From assembly GCA_913061095.1 (NCBI GenBank), contig CAJXVM010000024.1, forward strand, positions 1-64,000: 64,000 nt of DNA, given 5' to 3'. Position numbers and translations under genes: made by a program. Of the stretch, positions 18,969 through 28,285 are shown piece by piece (the first letter of the stretch is position 1; the number at the start of each line of letters is the position of its first letter). The notes beneath the pieces were generated by a model that saw only the letters and a list, made by a program, of their open reading frames with translations, was not told where the DNA came from and did not search any database. The DNA is from an uncultured Ignavibacteria bacterium (GTDB taxonomy: Bacteria; Bacteroidota; Ignavibacteria; SZUA-365).

Positions 18969-20939
18969 ATGAAGTACACGACAATGATACTCGCAACGAT
19001 GCTGCTGGCGACATCCCTGCCAGTGGTGCCCCTGCAGGCGCAGTCCGTCAGCTATCAGGACAGACTGTATTTCACCTGCAAGGTGTGGGGACTGCTGAAA
19101 TACCATCACTCGGAGGTATCCACGTGCAAGGTGGACTGGGACGCGGCGCTGCTCAATACGCTGCCCGCGGTGAAGACGGCGGAGAGCATCGAGGATTTCA
19201 ATGATGTCCTGCTGAATCTGCTGCAGGCTGCGGGACCGATGGCGCCGGGCAAAGGTGAGCTGCCATACGTGCCTGATGAACTGATCGTGAACCGCGACTT
19301 CGACTGGCTGCAGGATGTGGTGCTCCGCGGCGACGTCCGGGATTCGCTGCAGGCCGTACTCGATAATTTTCGTCCGCATGACATCTGCCATGTGCAATAT
19401 GGCACCGGATACGGAGGGTGGCTCGTGTTTCCGGGTGACAACCCGAACCTCGATATCACACTGCATGAGACATTCCCCGACGAAAGCAACAGGCTGCTCT
19501 GCATGTTCACATACTGGAACATCCTCGCCTGGTTCAATCCCAACGCCGGCATTCTCGATGCGCCGTGGGACAGCACGCTGCATCGCAATATCCTGGACGT
19601 GGCGGAAGCGGAGGACGCCCAGGCCTTTTACGACAGCTACCGCCACATGGCGGCCGGGCTCAACGACGCGCATGTTAACGGCATGATCGGTTGGACGGAG
19701 GAGCAATACAGGTTATACGGGCCGAAAATTGTTCTCGGCTGGACCAGCGACGGATACACCGTCGTCATGTCCGATATCCCCGAAATCGCCGTGGGCGATC
19801 TGCTCCTGAGTGTGGACGGGACCTCCGTCGAAGAACTCGAAGAGGAAGCACGTGCGGTCATGTCTTTCGGAAATCCCGCCGTCTTCCGCAGGGATTTCTG
19901 CAGCCATGTGCTGCGGGGAGAGTATTACTCGCCGATCGAAGTGACGCTCCGGAACAGGGATCACGGGGAGTATTCGTACGCGGGCAAGCGCAAGCACGCA
20001 ATGAATTCCTCCTGGCACAACAGCTATTATCCCTGCGATTCACTTGCCAGAGCGAGATGGAAGATCCTTGACGGCGGCGTCGGATACGTGCACATGGGGA
20101 ATCTCGCGTCCTACGACGTCTATGCCATGTACGATGATCTTCGCAAACTGCCGGCCATCATATTCGACGTGCGGAATTATCCGCGGGAGACCATTCGGGA
20201 GATTGCGGAATGGATGTTTCCCCTGGAGCTTCCGTTCGCCTGGGGTGTATTCCCGGACGTGAGATACCCCGGAACGTACTACGGGCAGATGCAGAAGTAT
20301 GGGACGAACGGAAATCCCATGGCATACAATGGGAACGTCATCATTCTCTGTAATGCACAGACCCAGAGCCATGCCGAGTGGACCTGCATGATACTGCGGG
20401 CGATGCCCGGAGCCGTCGTCATCGGCAGCCAGACGGCAGGCGCGGACGGGAATGTTTCCTACTGGAAACTCACCCGTGACATCGATGCCGGCTTCACCTC
20501 TCTCGGTGTGGAATGGCCTTCAGCCAGCGACGGCAGTACGCAGCGCGTGGGCATTGTCCCGGATTCCATCGTCATTCCCTCGGCGAACGATATCATCGCG
20601 GGACGCGATCCCGTGCTGGAGAAAGCCCTCGAGGTCGCCGGTGTCCCCGTTGATGTCTCGCATCCACCTGTCGTGCAGAATTTCACACTGGAACAGAACT
20701 ATCCGAATCCCGTCAATCCCTCAACGACGATACGCTTCACCATTCCACGTGCCGGACACGTGCTTCTGTATGTCACTGACGTGCTCGGTCGCCGCGTTGA
20801 GACACTTATTGATGAGCACAGAGCTGCAGGCACTTCCGCCTTCACATGGCAGGCCTCTGAACTTCCCTCAGGCTGCTATTCGTACACCCTGGAAATGGGA
20901 GGACAGATGCAAAGCAGGATGATGGCTCTGTTCAAATAA
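18969..20939 (+). CDS. S41-family serine protease (tricorn/CTPase-like) with T9SS sorting domain
   Basis: 656 residues. Signal peptide MKYTTMILATMLLATSL...LQAQ. Residues 230-237 contain LNDAHVNG, the His motif of the S41B (tricorn-like) group; about 255-300 look like a PDZ-type insert (AVGDLLLSVDGTSVEEL); 366-500 form the S41 core with GVGYVHMGNL, IIFDVRNYP, the catalytic TQSHAE (Ser467, Glu470) and IGSQTAGADG. C-terminal about 85 residues are a type IX sorting domain (LEQNYPNPVNPSTTIRFTIP) ending SRMMALFK. S41 enzymes trim C-termini or degrade peptides; here the enzyme is predicted at the cell surface. It follows the BNR pair after 94 bp and may belong to the same transcript. Confidence 0.85.
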   Translation: MKYTTMILATMLLATSLPVVPLQAQSVSYQDRLYFTCKVWGLLKYHHSEVSTCKVDWDAALLNTLPAVKTAESIEDFNDVLLNLLQAAGPMAPGKGELPYVPDELIVNRDFDWLQDVVLRGDVRDSLQAVLDNFRPHDICHVQYGTGYGGWLVFPGDNPNLDITLHETFPDESNRLLCMFTYWNILAWFNPNAGILDAPWDSTLHRNILDVAEAEDAQAFYDSYRHMAAGLNDAHVNGMIGWTEEQYRLYGPKIVLGWTSDGYTVVMSDIPEIAVGDLLLSVDGTSVEELEEEARAVMSFGNPAVFRRDFCSHVLRGEYYSPIEVTLRNRDHGEYSYAGKRKHAMNSSWHNSYYPCDSLARARWKILDGGVGYVHMGNLASYDVYAMYDDLRKLPAIIFDVRNYPRETIREIAEWMFPLELPFAWGVFPDVRYPGTYYGQMQKYGTNGNPMAYNGNVIILCNAQTQSHAEWTCMILRAMPGAVVIGSQTAGADGNVSYWKLTRDIDAGFTSLGVEWPSASDGSTQRVGIVPDSIVIPSANDIIAGRDPVLEKALEVAGVPVDVSHPPVVQNFTLEQNYPNPVNPSTTIRFTIPRAGHVLLYVTDVLGRRVETLIDEHRAAGTSAFTWQASELPSGCYSYTLEMGGQMQSRMMALFK

Positions 20940-21106
20940 AATGTCCGAGGCCGTTTGCATCCACCACCAGCTATTTCTGAAATCGTTGGAAAAAATCAGT
21001 ACCTCTACCGATGCGCTCGAGCGCGGGATTCCGTTTCTTGCAACCATAGTCAACGTAATTCCGCTGCGTAAACGCGACGTAAAACTTTTCCAAGGTGGAG
21101 GTACAG

Positions 21107-22165
21107 ATGAGTTCGATCACACGCATTTTCACAGTGCTGTTTCTGTTGCTTGCCGTCATCGGCTGCAACGAGCAGGACGACGGTATGAATCCGACCACGG
21201 CAGACGCGACCGCGATGCAGAAAAAACCGCCAACCACGACAAACGGACCGGTGATCAATTCCGTGAATACGTCATCTGCCATCATCGGTGACGAGATTGT
21301 GATCAAGGGAGAAAATTTCGGTCCCCGGTACAAGTACGCAAGCAATTACGTCAGGATCTGCGGCGTCAAGGCACGCGTGTACTCACTGTGGAGCAAGACG
21401 GAAATCCACGTGACGGTGCCTTCCGGCTCCGTTGAGCCCGACGATGAGCTTACAGTGACAGTCAATGATGTCACCAGCGAGGGAGTCCCGTTCGAGATCC
21501 TCTGGCCGGGCGACATCATTATCGGGGATCAGACCTGGTCCGGGACGAACCTCGATGTCGATCACTTCAGTGACGCGTCACAGACCGCGATCCCGCAGAT
21601 CAGCAGTTGGCAAGAGTATGACGCCTGGGTAAACGCCGGAGCCAACACGCCCGCGTGGTGCTGGTACAATTTTGACGAGGACATGGGCAAGCGATACGGC
21701 AAGCTCTATAACTGGTATGCGGTGACGGATTCACGGGGACTGGCTCCGTCCGGATATCACATTCCCTCAGACAATGAGTGGTCGGTACTTGCCGACCATC
21801 TCGGTGCCTCCTCACCGTATAACGCCCTCGGGTATTTCGGGACGGACGAGGGCGGTAAGCTCAAGGAAGTCGGAAGCAGTTCGTGGAGTGTTCCGAACGA
21901 AGGCGCCACCAACAGCTCCGGCTTCACGGCGCTGCCGGGCGGATATCTGTCGTATGAGGGCAATTTCATTGGCTTCGTGTTCTATGACAATACGCCATTC
22001 GGCCTGTACGCGACATACTGGTCATCGACGGTCCATGAAACGGATCCGACCCAGGCATGGCTCAGGTTACTGTACAAGCATGAAGCCCGCATCCTCAGGA
22101 CCTACGGAAGGAAAACCAATTTCTTCTCTGTCCGCGTGATCAAAGGCAACCCACCGTTACCCTGA
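21107..22165 (+). CDS. Lipoprotein with IPT/TIG domain and FISUMP domain
   Basis: About 352 residues from the ATG at 21107, directly after GGAGGT. Lipobox VIGC with Cys20. Residues 45-130 form an IPT/TIG immunoglobulin-like fold (GPVINSVNTSSAIIGDEIVI, KGENFGP). Residues 140-350 match the Fibrobacter succinogenes major paralogous (FISUMP) family: QTWSGTNLDVDHF, RYGKLYNWYAV, GLAPSGYHIPSDNEW, ATYWSST and a final FSVRVIK. Function of the family is unknown; it is usually exposed on the surface. A rho-independent terminator follows at 22214. Confidence 0.85.
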   Translation: MSSITRIFTVLFLLLAVIGCNEQDDGMNPTTADATAMQKKPPTTTNGPVINSVNTSSAIIGDEIVIKGENFGPRYKYASNYVRICGVKARVYSLWSKTEIHVTVPSGSVEPDDELTVTVNDVTSEGVPFEILWPGDIIIGDQTWSGTNLDVDHFSDASQTAIPQISSWQEYDAWVNAGANTPAWCWYNFDEDMGKRYGKLYNWYAVTDSRGLAPSGYHIPSDNEWSVLADHLGASSPYNALGYFGTDEGGKLKEVGSSSWSVPNEGATNSSGFTALPGGYLSYEGNFIGFVFYDNTPFGLYATYWSSTVHETDPTQAWLRLLYKHEARILRTYGRKTNFFSVRVIKGNPPLP

Positions 22166-22209
22166 GGAGTCAACCTTTCTTCACTCTGAAATGACCAAGC
22201 TGGCGTTGA

Positions 22210-22241
22210 ATGCAATCCCCGGTATTCCGGGGATTCATTTT
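22210..22241 (+). terminator. Terminator of the TIG/FISUMP gene
   Basis: AATCCCCGG-TATT-CCGGGGATT stem at 22214-22235, followed by CATTTTA. The same hairpin core (ATCCCCGGAATTCCGGGGAT) is used at 29575-29596. Confidence 0.7.
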
Positions 22242-22407
22242 ACCAGTACTTCGAGAACCGATGCATGCAATGTCGCTATGAGGCCCCCCAACGAATCACA
22301 AGCCGTTTTCTTCACCGGAGACGGCCTGGTTCGTTTCACCCCCATCCCCGTAAGTGCAATAGCCGTTATGAGGTCGCGGGAATACGGAGTCGGATGATGC
22401 ACACGGC

Positions 22408-22803
22408 ATGATCTGGATAGCGGATTTCATGTTCCGGATTCTGCTGGACCGATCCTCCGGGAACACCGCGTCCGGGTCAGCTACCGTAACGGTGCCTCAT
22501 GGTGCGACTCCCAAGGCCATAGCGGCAGGTGCGGTCCCGGACGCACTTGCTCTCATGAAGAACCATCCCAACCCATTCAATCCGTCGACGATCATTTCCT
22601 ACCGGATACCCGAGGATGGGCATATCCGTCTCTGTGTATTTGATCATCTTGGACGGGAGATGGCAATTCTGGCGGATCTATGGATGGAAAAGGGTATGCA
22701 TCAGGCGGAATTTACAGCACGCGATGAACCGAGCGGTCTGTATTTCTATCGACTCGAATGGAACGGCCAGGTTCTCACACGGAAGATGATGTTAGTGAAA
22801 TGA
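22408..22803 (+). pseudogene. Truncated remnant of a HYR/T9SS protein (C-terminal end only)
   Basis: An open stretch of 131 codons without signal peptide or N-terminal domains. Residues 16-40 (SSGNTASGSATVTVPHGATP) closely resemble the segment before the sorting domain of the neighbouring protease at 22982 (SSNTASASATVSVPHAVNP). Then comes a complete sorting domain (HPNPFNPSTIISYRIPEDG...VLTRKMMLVK). The preceding 170 bp do not encode the expected upstream part. It is best read as the surviving 3' end of a duplicated HYR-type gene in inverted orientation to its relative. A short genuine cargo-less protein is possible but less likely. Confidence 0.6.
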
Positions 22804-22816
22804 CGCTCGCATGATC

Positions 22817-22841
22817 GCGGAATGAGAATATGAAGTCCCGC
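22817..22841. repeat. Partial copy of the dispersed 3'-end repeat
   Basis: GCGGAATGAG then TGAAGTCCCGC, matching the core of the full copies with a diverged middle. It lies 14 bp after the stop of the T9SS relic. A still weaker match may exist around 22355-22380 (TTATGAGGTCGCGGG). Confidence 0.4.
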
Positions 22842-22923
22842 CCGTATTGATGGGAACGTCTTCCGGGGAAAGGTGAGACCGCGAATTGATCGAAAGACAT
22901 CGGTGACTTCGGTCATGAATCAT

Positions 22924-22954
22924 ACACGGGGCGGATCACTCATCCGCCCCGTGT
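22924..22954. terminator. Hairpin downstream of the subtilisin gene
   Basis: ACACGGGGCGGAT-CACTC-ATCCGCCCCGTGT, a perfect 13-bp stem at 22924-22954. It lies 28 bp beyond the stop of the minus-strand protease gene. No clear T tract on either strand, so termination may need help, or it may stabilise the transcript. Confidence 0.5.
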
Positions 22955-22981
22955 GCATCTCTGCAGAAATGATGGATCTGT

Positions 22982-25639
22982 TTACTTCATCAGGATCATT
23001 TTTTTCCTGTCGAAGAAGGTCATCTCGGACGATGTGGAGACAGCGGTCAGAAAATACGTGTAGATCCCGGAAGCGAGCCGGAATCCGTCGAAGGGAATTT
23101 CATACGTCCCGGCTTGCAGGAATCTGCCGTCCACCGGTGCTGCAATTTCGCGACCCAGACCATCCACGACACACAGCGTCACAACCGAACTCGCAGGGAG
23201 GTCGAATCGTATCATCGTTGTCGGATTGAAGGGATTCGGGTAATTCTGCCCCAGGTTGAAACGGTTCGGAAGAACGCCGGTCAATGCCGTGGCCTTCGGA
23301 TTCACGGCATGCGGCACGGAAACGGTGGCAGACGCGCTTGCCGTGTTGCTGGATGCGTCAGTGACGGTGTATGTCACGGTATAAATCCTGCCTGTTCCCG
23401 TTCCGGAACGCTCTGCGCGCAGTTCGAACGAAAGATCCGGTGTGTTGAAGCCTGCAGCCTGGATGTCGTTCAGGAAATCACCGTCGCCGAGTCCGTCATC
23501 CGGCTCGTTACTCGTGATCGATGTGAGGGCGATGGTCTCTCCAGGACAATTGTCCGTTGTCGATACCGTCGCCGTAATCTCACGCATCTTGTGATTGGCG
23601 GGCCAGAGGTAATCAGGGCTCACCGACAGCGTGATCGTCGGTGGCTCGTTGTCGATAACCGTCACGGTGAACGAGCAGGTTTCGGTGTTGCCATGCGCAT
23701 CAGTGGCCGTGCTGAGAACAGTCGTCACACCGACCGGGAATGCGAAACCGCTGGGCGGAGAGCTGACAACACTCACTCCCGGACAGTTGTCCGTGGCTGT
23801 CACCGAATAAGTGACCAGGGCGGAGCAGTATCCAGGATCGTTATACACGACGATATTGGAGGGACATGTGATCGAAGGTTTCTGCGTGTCGTTCACGGTC
23901 ACGGTGAATGAGCAGCTGTTGTTCGAGGTCGTGGTGACATACACAGTGGTTTCCCCGACGGGGAAGAATGATCCGCTCGATGGAGCACTCACTTTCTTTC
24001 CGCATGTTGGGCTGGCGGCTGCCGGCGGGTAGTTCACGATCGCGCCACACTCATCAGGATCGTTCTGGACCACAATGTTTGAAGGACAGGTAAGGACACA
24101 CGGATCGAGGGATTGAACCGCCGCCAGTATGCTCGGGCGAGGGCCGATATGCTCTGAGACGGGATTGATGCCCGCCTGCTGAGGTGATCCAGTCGCAATC
24201 AGCAGGCTCCGCATCGCTCCCGGCGACACAGGTGAGGTGGGGGAATGCAGATCTTCCTCGATGCTTTCGATCAGCGCAACCGCCCCGGCAACGATCGGTG
24301 AGGCGCTCGATGTTCCGCCGAACGAACCCCTGTACCACAGATTCTTGCCTTCCGAATTATGGTACGTACCGTATCCAGTGGTCATAACACCCTCACCCCA
24401 ACCCTGGACGTTCACACGGCTTCCGTAGTTGGAGAAATTCAGACGGGATCGATCCGTCGTCGATCCTGACGGCCTCGCGCCGGCACCAACGATGATTGCG
24501 CCGGAATTGATCGACCCGTTGAATGGATAGTGCCCGCCGTTCCCGGTGCTGTACACCGGGTCGTCAAGATTCTGGCTGCCGTTCCCCGCGGCTTCGACGA
24601 CGTGAATACCATTGCCCACGGCTGTCACAATGGCGTCGTACACCGCTTTCCGCCATTCCGATGGGACAAGCCCAAGCTGTGTGTCTCCCTCGGGATGATT
24701 CGGTCCGCTGGTCTGCTGTTCGATCAGCATGATATCCCCGGCATTGAGGTATCCCATCGCGAATGTAATTGCCGCGGCAAGGTTGTATCCGTTGTCCCAG
24801 TTTACCGGCGCGACGTACATTTGTGCATTGTAGGCGATACCCGTCGTCCCCCAGCCGTTATCCAGGCTCACCAGTTCACCGAGCACTGCCGTTCCGTGAT
24901 TATCATCGAAGGGATCGATCGCGGTCCTTCCCCCCGGAATGAGCGTAATGACGCTGGGGAGATCCTGGTGGTTGAGATTCCAGGAATACTCGAAATCGCA
25001 GATGTTGACGTAGTACCCGGTTCCACCGGGAACCGTCCACGCATAATTGATTGCATCGATTCCCCCGGTCGCGGCTCCGAGATACCCCTGATGGATTACG
25101 TAGTTTCCCGGCAGCGGGGGCGGTGCGGGAAGCGCTCCCGGTATGGCGATCTCGACTTCCGGAAGACTGTTCAGCAGGTCGATCCACTTCTCGGTGTCCT
25201 CACCTTCCGGGACGGTGAGAACAAAGTAGCTGTTCATATCCGCAATCTGTTTCCTCAGTTTACGTTGTGCATTGCCTCGTTTTTCGTCCATCTGCTCCTC
25301 CGAAAGCGCGGCCATGCGGTGCCAGCGGCCGCCGTTCTTTCGGATCTGCGCCAGTGCTCTTTTCGACTGATGATGCTCCAGTCCTTTCTGTGGACGTTCA
25401 ATGAGCACGCCTGCAGGATTCACGTCGAATCTGAGACCGTCGAGGAATTTCACCTCGATACGGGTTTGGTCGTCACCGGCCTTAAGCCTGGTGTGCGGCG
25501 GCTTCTGAGCGAGCTTTCGTGCCTTCAGTTCAGCACCGCCCGTGGTCTGGCTCGATACAGTTGCTGCGAGGGAGATGAGAAGGGCAGCGATCAGGATGCC
25601 CAGACTGCTTCGTCCGAAAAGTGACAGTACCCGTTTCAT
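22982..25639 (-). CDS. Subtilisin-like (S8) serine protease with HYR domains and T9SS sorting domain
   Basis: About 885 residues from the ATG at 25637-25639, which has GGAGGT upstream; the longer upstream frame has no signal peptide. Signal ends near TVSSQ. Residues 40-170 form a propeptide-like region. The S8 catalytic triad is visible: Asp215 (NICDFEYSW), His248 (DDNHGTAV), Ser444 (GGTSSASP), with oxyanion Asn353 (AAGNG). HYR domains follow (CPSNIVVQNDPDECGAIVNY and CPSNIVVYNDPGYCSALVTY), then a third Ig-like module and a sorting domain (GQNYPNPFNPTTMIRFDLPA) ending KKMILMK. A secreted, surface-held or released protease. Single gene; hairpin downstream at 22924. Confidence 0.88.
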   Translation of the reverse strand: MKRVLSLFGRSSLGILIAALLISLAATVSSQTTGGAELKARKLAQKPPHTRLKAGDDQTRIEVKFLDGLRFDVNPAGVLIERPQKGLEHHQSKRALAQIRKNGGRWHRMAALSEEQMDEKRGNAQRKLRKQIADMNSYFVLTVPEGEDTEKWIDLLNSLPEVEIAIPGALPAPPPLPGNYVIHQGYLGAATGGIDAINYAWTVPGGTGYYVNICDFEYSWNLNHQDLPSVITLIPGGRTAIDPFDDNHGTAVLGELVSLDNGWGTTGIAYNAQMYVAPVNWDNGYNLAAAITFAMGYLNAGDIMLIEQQTSGPNHPEGDTQLGLVPSEWRKAVYDAIVTAVGNGIHVVEAAGNGSQNLDDPVYSTGNGGHYPFNGSINSGAIIVGAGARPSGSTTDRSRLNFSNYGSRVNVQGWGEGVMTTGYGTYHNSEGKNLWYRGSFGGTSSASPIVAGAVALIESIEEDLHSPTSPVSPGAMRSLLIATGSPQQAGINPVSEHIGPRPSILAAVQSLDPCVLTCPSNIVVQNDPDECGAIVNYPPAAASPTCGKKVSAPSSGSFFPVGETTVYVTTTSNNSCSFTVTVNDTQKPSITCPSNIVVYNDPGYCSALVTYSVTATDNCPGVSVVSSPPSGFAFPVGVTTVLSTATDAHGNTETCSFTVTVIDNEPPTITLSVSPDYLWPANHKMREITATVSTTDNCPGETIALTSITSNEPDDGLGDGDFLNDIQAAGFNTPDLSFELRAERSGTGTGRIYTVTYTVTDASSNTASASATVSVPHAVNPKATALTGVLPNRFNLGQNYPNPFNPTTMIRFDLPASSVVTLCVVDGLGREIAAPVDGRFLQAGTYEIPFDGFRLASGIYTYFLTAVSTSSEMTFFDRKKMILMK

Positions 25640-25869
25640 GGTACCTCCGTTTTGTATGGATAGAATACCCACTGCACGGGTATCTCCAGAGCAAACAGGA
25701 AGCATGCCCGGACAGGGATGCGGGATATTCGCGGTTCTTGTATAGTTGTGAGGTTGCAACAGCAAGGTAGGAAGGGGCGAATCCAATGTCAATAGCTATT
25801 AAGATCAGAAATACGCTATTAACGACAACCGGGTAGATCCAAGATTCAATGCTCTCCCCCGTCGAATGA

Positions 25870-26186
25870 AGGACCTCCTGCCATACCGTTACGGGCAGTG
25901 CCGGGTTCTTGCTCCCGCCGAAATCCACGTCCTACAGATACTCGTCTGTCAGACCGGGCTGCTCCACGGACCAGCTGTCGCCCTGAACCCGGGAGCGCAG
26001 GATGGTTCCGCTCTCGCCGACGATCCACCCCTCGTTCGGGGACATGAATCCGACACGCCGGAGACGCGTCGATACGGGGCATGTGACCTCGGTCCAGCCG
26101 CCTTCCGCCGGGGTGCCACCGGCGTCCGTCGGACTGCGGTCATTGTCATCATGGGACAACGCGCACTGATATGAGAGCAGCAACAT
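25870..26186 (-). pseudogene. Decayed Ycf48/BNR-like repeat gene
   Basis: The minus-strand reading from 26186 contains LRRVGFMSPNEGWIVGESGT followed by ILRSRVQGDSW, a textbook Ycf48-like repeat. It is interrupted by a TAG after GLTDEYL (near 25932), and the expected continuation (DVDFGG) resumes in the same frame right after the stop, then degenerates. There is no proper signal peptide. I read it as a remnant of a larger Ycf48-like surface protein. The rest of the 25640-26256 gap holds the promoter region of the protease-side genes and a hairpin at 26192. Confidence 0.5.
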
Positions 26187-26191
26187 ATCAA

Positions 26192-26223
26192 CGGCCGCCC
26201 CGCAAACAAATGCGAGACGGCCG
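26192..26223 (-). terminator. Hairpin downstream of the C-type lectin gene
   Basis: CGGCCG-CCC-CGCA-AACAAA-TGCG-AGA-CGGCCG: two stacked stems separated by an internal loop, 34 bp past the stop of the minus-strand lectin gene. No strong T tract. Confidence 0.4.
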
Positions 26224-26256
26224 CTGCCTCATGGATAAGGAGTGCATGTGATACTG

Positions 26257-27483
26257 CTATTTCACAAGCAGCATCGTCCTCGTGTGGATGAAACGTCCCG
26301 CCTCCAGACGACAGAAGTAAATGCCCGGCGGCAGGTGCACGGCGTCGAAGCGAATGGTGCGAAGACCGGATGTACCGCCGGTGTCCTGATGACGCAGCAG
26401 CACGCGGCCTATCGCGTCGGTGACGATCAGCGACGCCGGCTGATCGCCTCTGACGGTATAGGATATCGTCGTCCGCTCCGTAAAGGGATTGGGGTGATTC
26501 TGATGAAGAACGGATCCGGGTAACGTGCCGGCGGCATCCACGCGCACGGGATGGCTGTACTCCGTCCGGCCGTCCAGGTCGATCTGGCGCAGACGATATT
26601 GCAGCGTACCGCCGGTGCCATCTCTGTCGAGATAGCTGTATGCGCACTCCTCATTCGTGCTTCCCGCACCGGGAACGAATGCGATATCCGTCCAGATGCC
26701 CGTGTCATCCCGGCGCTGCACATTCCATCCGAGATTGTTTATCTCTGCGGCGGTTCGCCAGCGCAGAGATATTCCCTCGGCAGTAGGCAGTGCGGTGAAC
26801 AATGTCAGCTCAACAGGAACGATGTTCGGGTACTCGATGAGATAATAGAGCTGATTCGACTCGTTGAGATCGTTCCACTCTCCGGCTGTACCCAGTGGCC
26901 AGTTCGACAGTGCGATCGCCAGCGCGTCCTGCCCCGGCTTCCCCGGCCCGCCGCCAAAATTGTCGGGCTCATTTCCCCAGTTCGAGTACAGCCCTCCCAC
27001 CGTGCTTCCGCCATTCGCTGCCGACAGTCCCTGCCAGAACTGCGCACCGCTGCCGCTGTTCTTCCCGTCCCAGATCCAGGTCCCCTCCCGCACACGGTCG
27101 GTGCCGCCCAGCCAGACGTAACCGGCTCCTCCACCGTCGTAAGGACGCGTGGCGGTGACGGTGATGTTTGCATACATGATGAGCTGGAGGTAGACGGCGG
27201 ACTGTTCCGCGGGCGAATCGATTTCAGCCAGTTTGCCGCCCCGCTGCACCGCGCAAGCCGCGGCATCACTCCAGCTGCGGTTTTCCCGGACGACCTCGTA
27301 GGTCCTGTTGTCATACACGAATGAGTAAATGTTCGCGCTGCTGGCACACTGGGCGGAGAGTGCGGACGGAAGCAGCCAGAGTGACATGAGCAGCACCGTG
27401 GCGGTCATGAGATTCACGGAACGCTCCCTGGAAATCGATTCCGGACAGGGAATGGCGATCATCATGCTGGGAACAATGGTCAT
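26257..27483 (-). CDS. C-type-lectin-domain protein with T9SS sorting domain
   Basis: About 408 residues from the ATG at 27481-27483 (AAGGAG upstream). The hydrophobic signal (MTATVLLMSLWLLPSALSAQ) follows a 25-residue charged lead. Residues about 45-205 form a C-type lectin fold: SWSDAAACAVQRGGKLAEI, YVWLGGTD, EGTWIWDG, NWGNEPDN (the EPN-type loop) and AGEWND (the WND-type loop), the residues that hold Ca2+ and sugar in the family. An FN3-like module starts at PVELTLFTALPTAEGISLRW. The last 80 residues are a T9SS sorting domain (HQNHPNPFTERTTISYTVRG...THTRTMLLVK). Likely a surface glycan-binding protein; ligand specificity cannot be read. Confidence 0.85.
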   Translation of the reverse strand: MTIVPSMMIAIPCPESISRERSVNLMTATVLLMSLWLLPSALSAQCASSANIYSFVYDNRTYEVVRENRSWSDAAACAVQRGGKLAEIDSPAEQSAVYLQLIMYANITVTATRPYDGGGAGYVWLGGTDRVREGTWIWDGKNSGSGAQFWQGLSAANGGSTVGGLYSNWGNEPDNFGGGPGKPGQDALAIALSNWPLGTAGEWNDLNESNQLYYLIEYPNIVPVELTLFTALPTAEGISLRWRTAAEINNLGWNVQRRDDTGIWTDIAFVPGAGSTNEECAYSYLDRDGTGGTLQYRLRQIDLDGRTEYSHPVRVDAAGTLPGSVLHQNHPNPFTERTTISYTVRGDQPASLIVTDAIGRVLLRHQDTGGTSGLRTIRFDAVHLPPGIYFCRLEAGRFIHTRTMLLVK

Positions 27484-27568
27484 TGGACATCTCCTTTGTT
27501 GCGATTTTTGGATATACCTGTCCCCTGACGCGCGAAGGCGCGTTTTGACAGGGAAACCGTGGCGCAGG

Positions 27569-28285
27569 TTACCCGAGCCGCATCTGCTCGATGAAGGTGC
27601 GCACGGTCTCGCGATAGGTTTTCCCGATGGGAATGACTTCGTCGCCGACGCGGAGCACGGTGTGATCGACGACCACCACGTGCCGAACGCCGACGATATA
27701 TGATTTATGAACTCGCAGAAAACCGAAAGACGCAAAGCGCTTCTCGATATCCCGCAGGCTGTCCCGGATGAGGTACTCCCTGGATGTTGTCTGCACGAGC
27801 GCGTATTCGCGCAGCCCCTTGATGAACAGAATGTCGCCCACGGCGACGCGGATGTCTCCCCCGTCCGTCCGGATGAACACCGATGCGATGTCCTCTCCCA
27901 TCGTGAGTGCCGGTGCGGGAGCGGCGTTCCGCAGCTGCGCGTCCGCCTTCTGCACCGCTGTCAGGAAGCGCTCGAACGCGAAGGGTTTCAGCAGATAATC
28001 CACGGCATCGACCGTGTAACTCTCCACCGCGTATGCGGCATAGGCGGTGGTGAAAATGACCACGGGTGGACGCGTCAGCGTGCGCAGCATATCGATCCCT
28101 GTGAGATCCGGGAGCTGGATGTCGAGGAACAGAATATCCACCGCTTCGTCATGCAGTTTCTCCATGGCCTCCATCGCGGTCGTGCATCGCCCTTTCAGCT
28201 CCAGCCACGGAACACGCGAAACGAAGTTTTCGATGACATTCAGCGCGAGGTACTCGTCGTCGACGGCAAGACAGGTCCAGGTCAT
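27569..28285 (-). CDS. LytTR-family response regulator
   Basis: 238 residues. Receiver domain at 1-120 with acidic pocket Asp9/Asp10 (AVDDEY), phospho-acceptor Asp55 (ILFLDIQLPD), Thr in FTTAYA and Lys in LLKPFAF. LytTR DNA-binding domain at about 135-238 (IRVAVGDILFIKGLREYALV, LRVHKSYIVG). Its start codon overlaps the stop of the upstream kinase gene by 4 bp (28282-28285), so the pair is translated together. LytTR regulators usually bind paired direct repeats upstream of extracellular or transport genes. The target genes are not evident; the adjacent downstream lectin gene is 85 bp away and could be co-transcribed. Confidence 0.92.
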   Translation of the reverse strand: MTWTCLAVDDEYLALNVIENFVSRVPWLELKGRCTTAMEAMEKLHDEAVDILFLDIQLPDLTGIDMLRTLTRPPVVIFTTAYAAYAVESYTVDAVDYLLKPFAFERFLTAVQKADAQLRNAAPAPALTMGEDIASVFIRTDGGDIRVAVGDILFIKGLREYALVQTTSREYLIRDSLRDIEKRFASFGFLRVHKSYIVGVRHVVVVDHTVLRVGDEVIPIGKTYRETVRTFIEQMRLG

